Part shown: positions 62,383 to 64,000 of the stretch, one piece after another
Position numbering within the stretch: position 1 is the stretch's first letter
Layout: every line of letters starts with the position of its first letter
NCBI RefSeq assembly: GCF_963662255.1
Contig: NC_085056.1
Coordinates: 5,205,716 to 5,269,715 of the forward strand
DNA from: Cinclus cinclus
Taxonomy: Eukaryota; Chordata; Aves; Passeriformes; Cinclidae
DNA length: 64,000 nucleotides
Direction: 5' to 3'
Made by a program: the position numbers and the translations under genes
Notes under the pieces: model-generated
Told to the model about the DNA's origin: nothing
Seen by the model: the letters and a program-made list of their open reading frames with translations, nothing else
Databases searched by the model: none

Positions 62383-64000
62383 GTAAGTGCTGGGCACGTG
62401 TGCATTGCAGTGATGTGCCTGAGTGATGCAGCTCCTGGAAACAGGAGAATGTTCCGAGCTGGTTTAGCTTCCTCACCCTTGCATTTCTGGGAGTCAGTGC
62501 AGCTACACAGAGAGCACCACTCAGATCTGCACCCCTGCTTTCTGGTGGGCAGAAGAAATAATGTGGGACTTCAGTGCTGCAAATTTCGTGTGTCCGCACT
62601 GGGGTCACCTATTTCAGCACTTCCAAAAGGCAGCCAAACTGATGGCTTGCTTCAACCACCATCAGAAATCTTGCCCCTTCTTATTTCAGCTGCAGGGAGC
62701 TGCAGTGAGTCAGGCTTGGGTGGAGGGGGGAGATCCTCCACCCAGATTGCCAGTTCAAGCTTGCCAGGGCTTTATCTTGTGTTCTTAGGCAATGTGTTAA
62801 AGTTCTGCTTCTGGAAGAGCTCAGGGTTACACTCTTAGAGAAAAGCACGGTGCATCACCATAATGCACCAATGCCTGGCTGCTGCCCCTTCAGTCCTGTG
62901 TGGAGCAGGACCCTGGGAGACACCCGTGTCTGTGCTTTGATGGAGCTGGTGCACATTTCATGTGTTAAAAGGATGGCACAAGGCTTGTGAATAACGCTGA
63001 GCATGGGAATATTCTCCTTGGGAGTGAGGCCGTGCGTGTGTGTGCACAATTGCAAATTCCCAGTCTAAGTGAATATGTAAAAATACAAATTTACATCATA
63101 CTGTCCACAAAACCAACATTTTGGAACTTTTAAACCATTCTTAGCATTTCTCCCCTGTGCAGGGTGACTCTGGAACAGATCCTTCTTGACTGGGATATCT
63201 AGGCAGCAGGTCCCTGGCAGTGTATCTTTCTCTCCAAGAGCTGTGCCAGACTGGTTGGTTTCTCTCCAAGGCTGGTTGCTGGTACCTTCAAAGGATGAGA
63301 AGTTGGCTCCTCCTTTGGCTCCTGTGCAACTGAGTGCTCTTCTTTCCCAGCAGAAAGATCTCTACTTTCTGCCTTTGCCCTTGCCTGGGGCTGAGATGTC
63401 TTTATTACATTTACCCTGTGGGCACAGGAAGTGATATTGTATAAGAAATCATTTTGCAACCCTATTTCTACTAATCATTGCCACTCCTACTCTAATAACA
63501 GACAGATGCAACATACACAATTCATGTTTCTATTATATTTTGCTACGGTTTGCAAGTGTTTTCCATTTAATTACAGTATATGACTTTCATATCTCATTTT
63601 TTCCCTTCTTGCATTTAAAACTGAATTTGATATCTGTGATGTATAGATAGGCCTGTGGTAAATTGTTTGATGCACTATACACTCTTAAGTCTGTCTCTGC
63701 AAATCTCTTAAGTGCTCTGAATATTTTCCACTTTTGTTGGTGATGCAATAGTATCTGGGATAGTATTGGAGTAGTTTCTGCACAGGGCAGAGGAATAGTT
63801 TGAGCATATAAAGAAACTTTGCTTGACAACAGTACCAACACCACAACCAATCACAACCATTTCTAGTTGTTAGAGAACTCTTTGCACCTTTATATCTCAA
63901 AACAGATTGCAAAGGAGGAGAAAACTGAGGTGTGCTGCTCAGTGATGACCAGGATACCATCAACAGGGTAGTGACAGCACTGAAATAGAAACCAGCTTTT
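62383..64000. other. No gene seen
   Basis: The 153-codon frame at 62377-62838 is the longest in the window but lies in a local GC-rich stretch, has no recognisable domain, and a length this great is expected about once by chance. The rest is unassigned. Confidence 0.5.

Noticed and set aside
62377..62838. 153-codon plus-strand open frame, longest in the window
   Set aside because: At this base composition roughly one frame of about 150 codons is expected by chance in 64 kb read six ways. It lies in a GC-richer patch and shows no domain or compositional signature.
1..64000. Search for a CRISPR array, phage, toxin-antitoxin or other microbial defence system
   Set aside because: Composition, repeat content and lack of dense coding are those of vertebrate nuclear DNA; no regularly spaced short repeats or operon-like gene order were seen.
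1..64000. tRNA, 5S, U6, Y RNA or other structural RNA genes
   Set aside because: No intact A/B boxes with a cloverleaf, and no recognisable small-RNA sequence; the only B-box-like traces belong to SINE relics.

Overview
The window looks like nuclear DNA of a bird (or a close archosaur relative). It has vertebrate composition: AT-rich, strongly CpG-depleted, with short poly(A)/poly(T) runs. The only recognisable interspersed repeats are CR1-type LINE pieces and a few very old amniote SINE (MIR/AmnSINE-like) relics. There is no Alu, B1/B2 or L1-like sequence, and identifiable repeats cover only a few percent, which suits a bird better than a mammal, turtle or crocodile. These are judgements by eye; no database was searched.

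I recognise no protein-coding gene, rRNA, tRNA, CRISPR array or prokaryote-like operon. The longest open frames (146-153 codons) are about what chance gives in 64 kb read in six frames, and none resembles a family I know. The window is best read as intergenic or long-intron sequence. Exon-like segments, meaning a plausible acceptor, a plausible donor and an open frame, are listed at low confidence (1348-1426 minus; 7209-7436, 23611-23649, 40023-40145, 46422-46628, 57743-57806, 62311-62382 plus). One noncoding exon-like segment lies at 34363-34567. Several such pairs are expected by chance, so they are leads, not annotations.

Layout. 1-9.6 kb: unassigned sequence with a pair of related ~170 bp repeats (3370-3540 and 6358-6530) and a dense, possibly constrained block at 6755-7436. 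9.6-21.2 kb: two CR1 3' ends (9646-10296, 20824-21163), a decayed CR1-like reverse transcriptase piece (11890-12130) and an inverted MIR-like SINE (13860-14050). 21-46 kb: mostly featureless, with a small CpG cluster (25290-25345), a strong G-quadruplex motif on the minus strand (30692-30708) and perfect inverted repeats (33468-33539, 43033-43064). 46-64 kb: old SINE relics (48176-48405, 50920-51060, 59505-59690), a degenerate tandem repeat (52580-52935) and blocks that look like conserved noncoding elements (46980-47350, 59690-59880).

The most promising signals are the SINE relic that runs into a homeodomain-motif-rich block at 59.5-59.9 kb (possible exapted enhancer), the 6.8-7.4 kb block, the A/B repeat pair, the degenerate tandem array and the inverted-repeat cluster at 33.5 kb. 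I did not find a convincing new multi-gene system.
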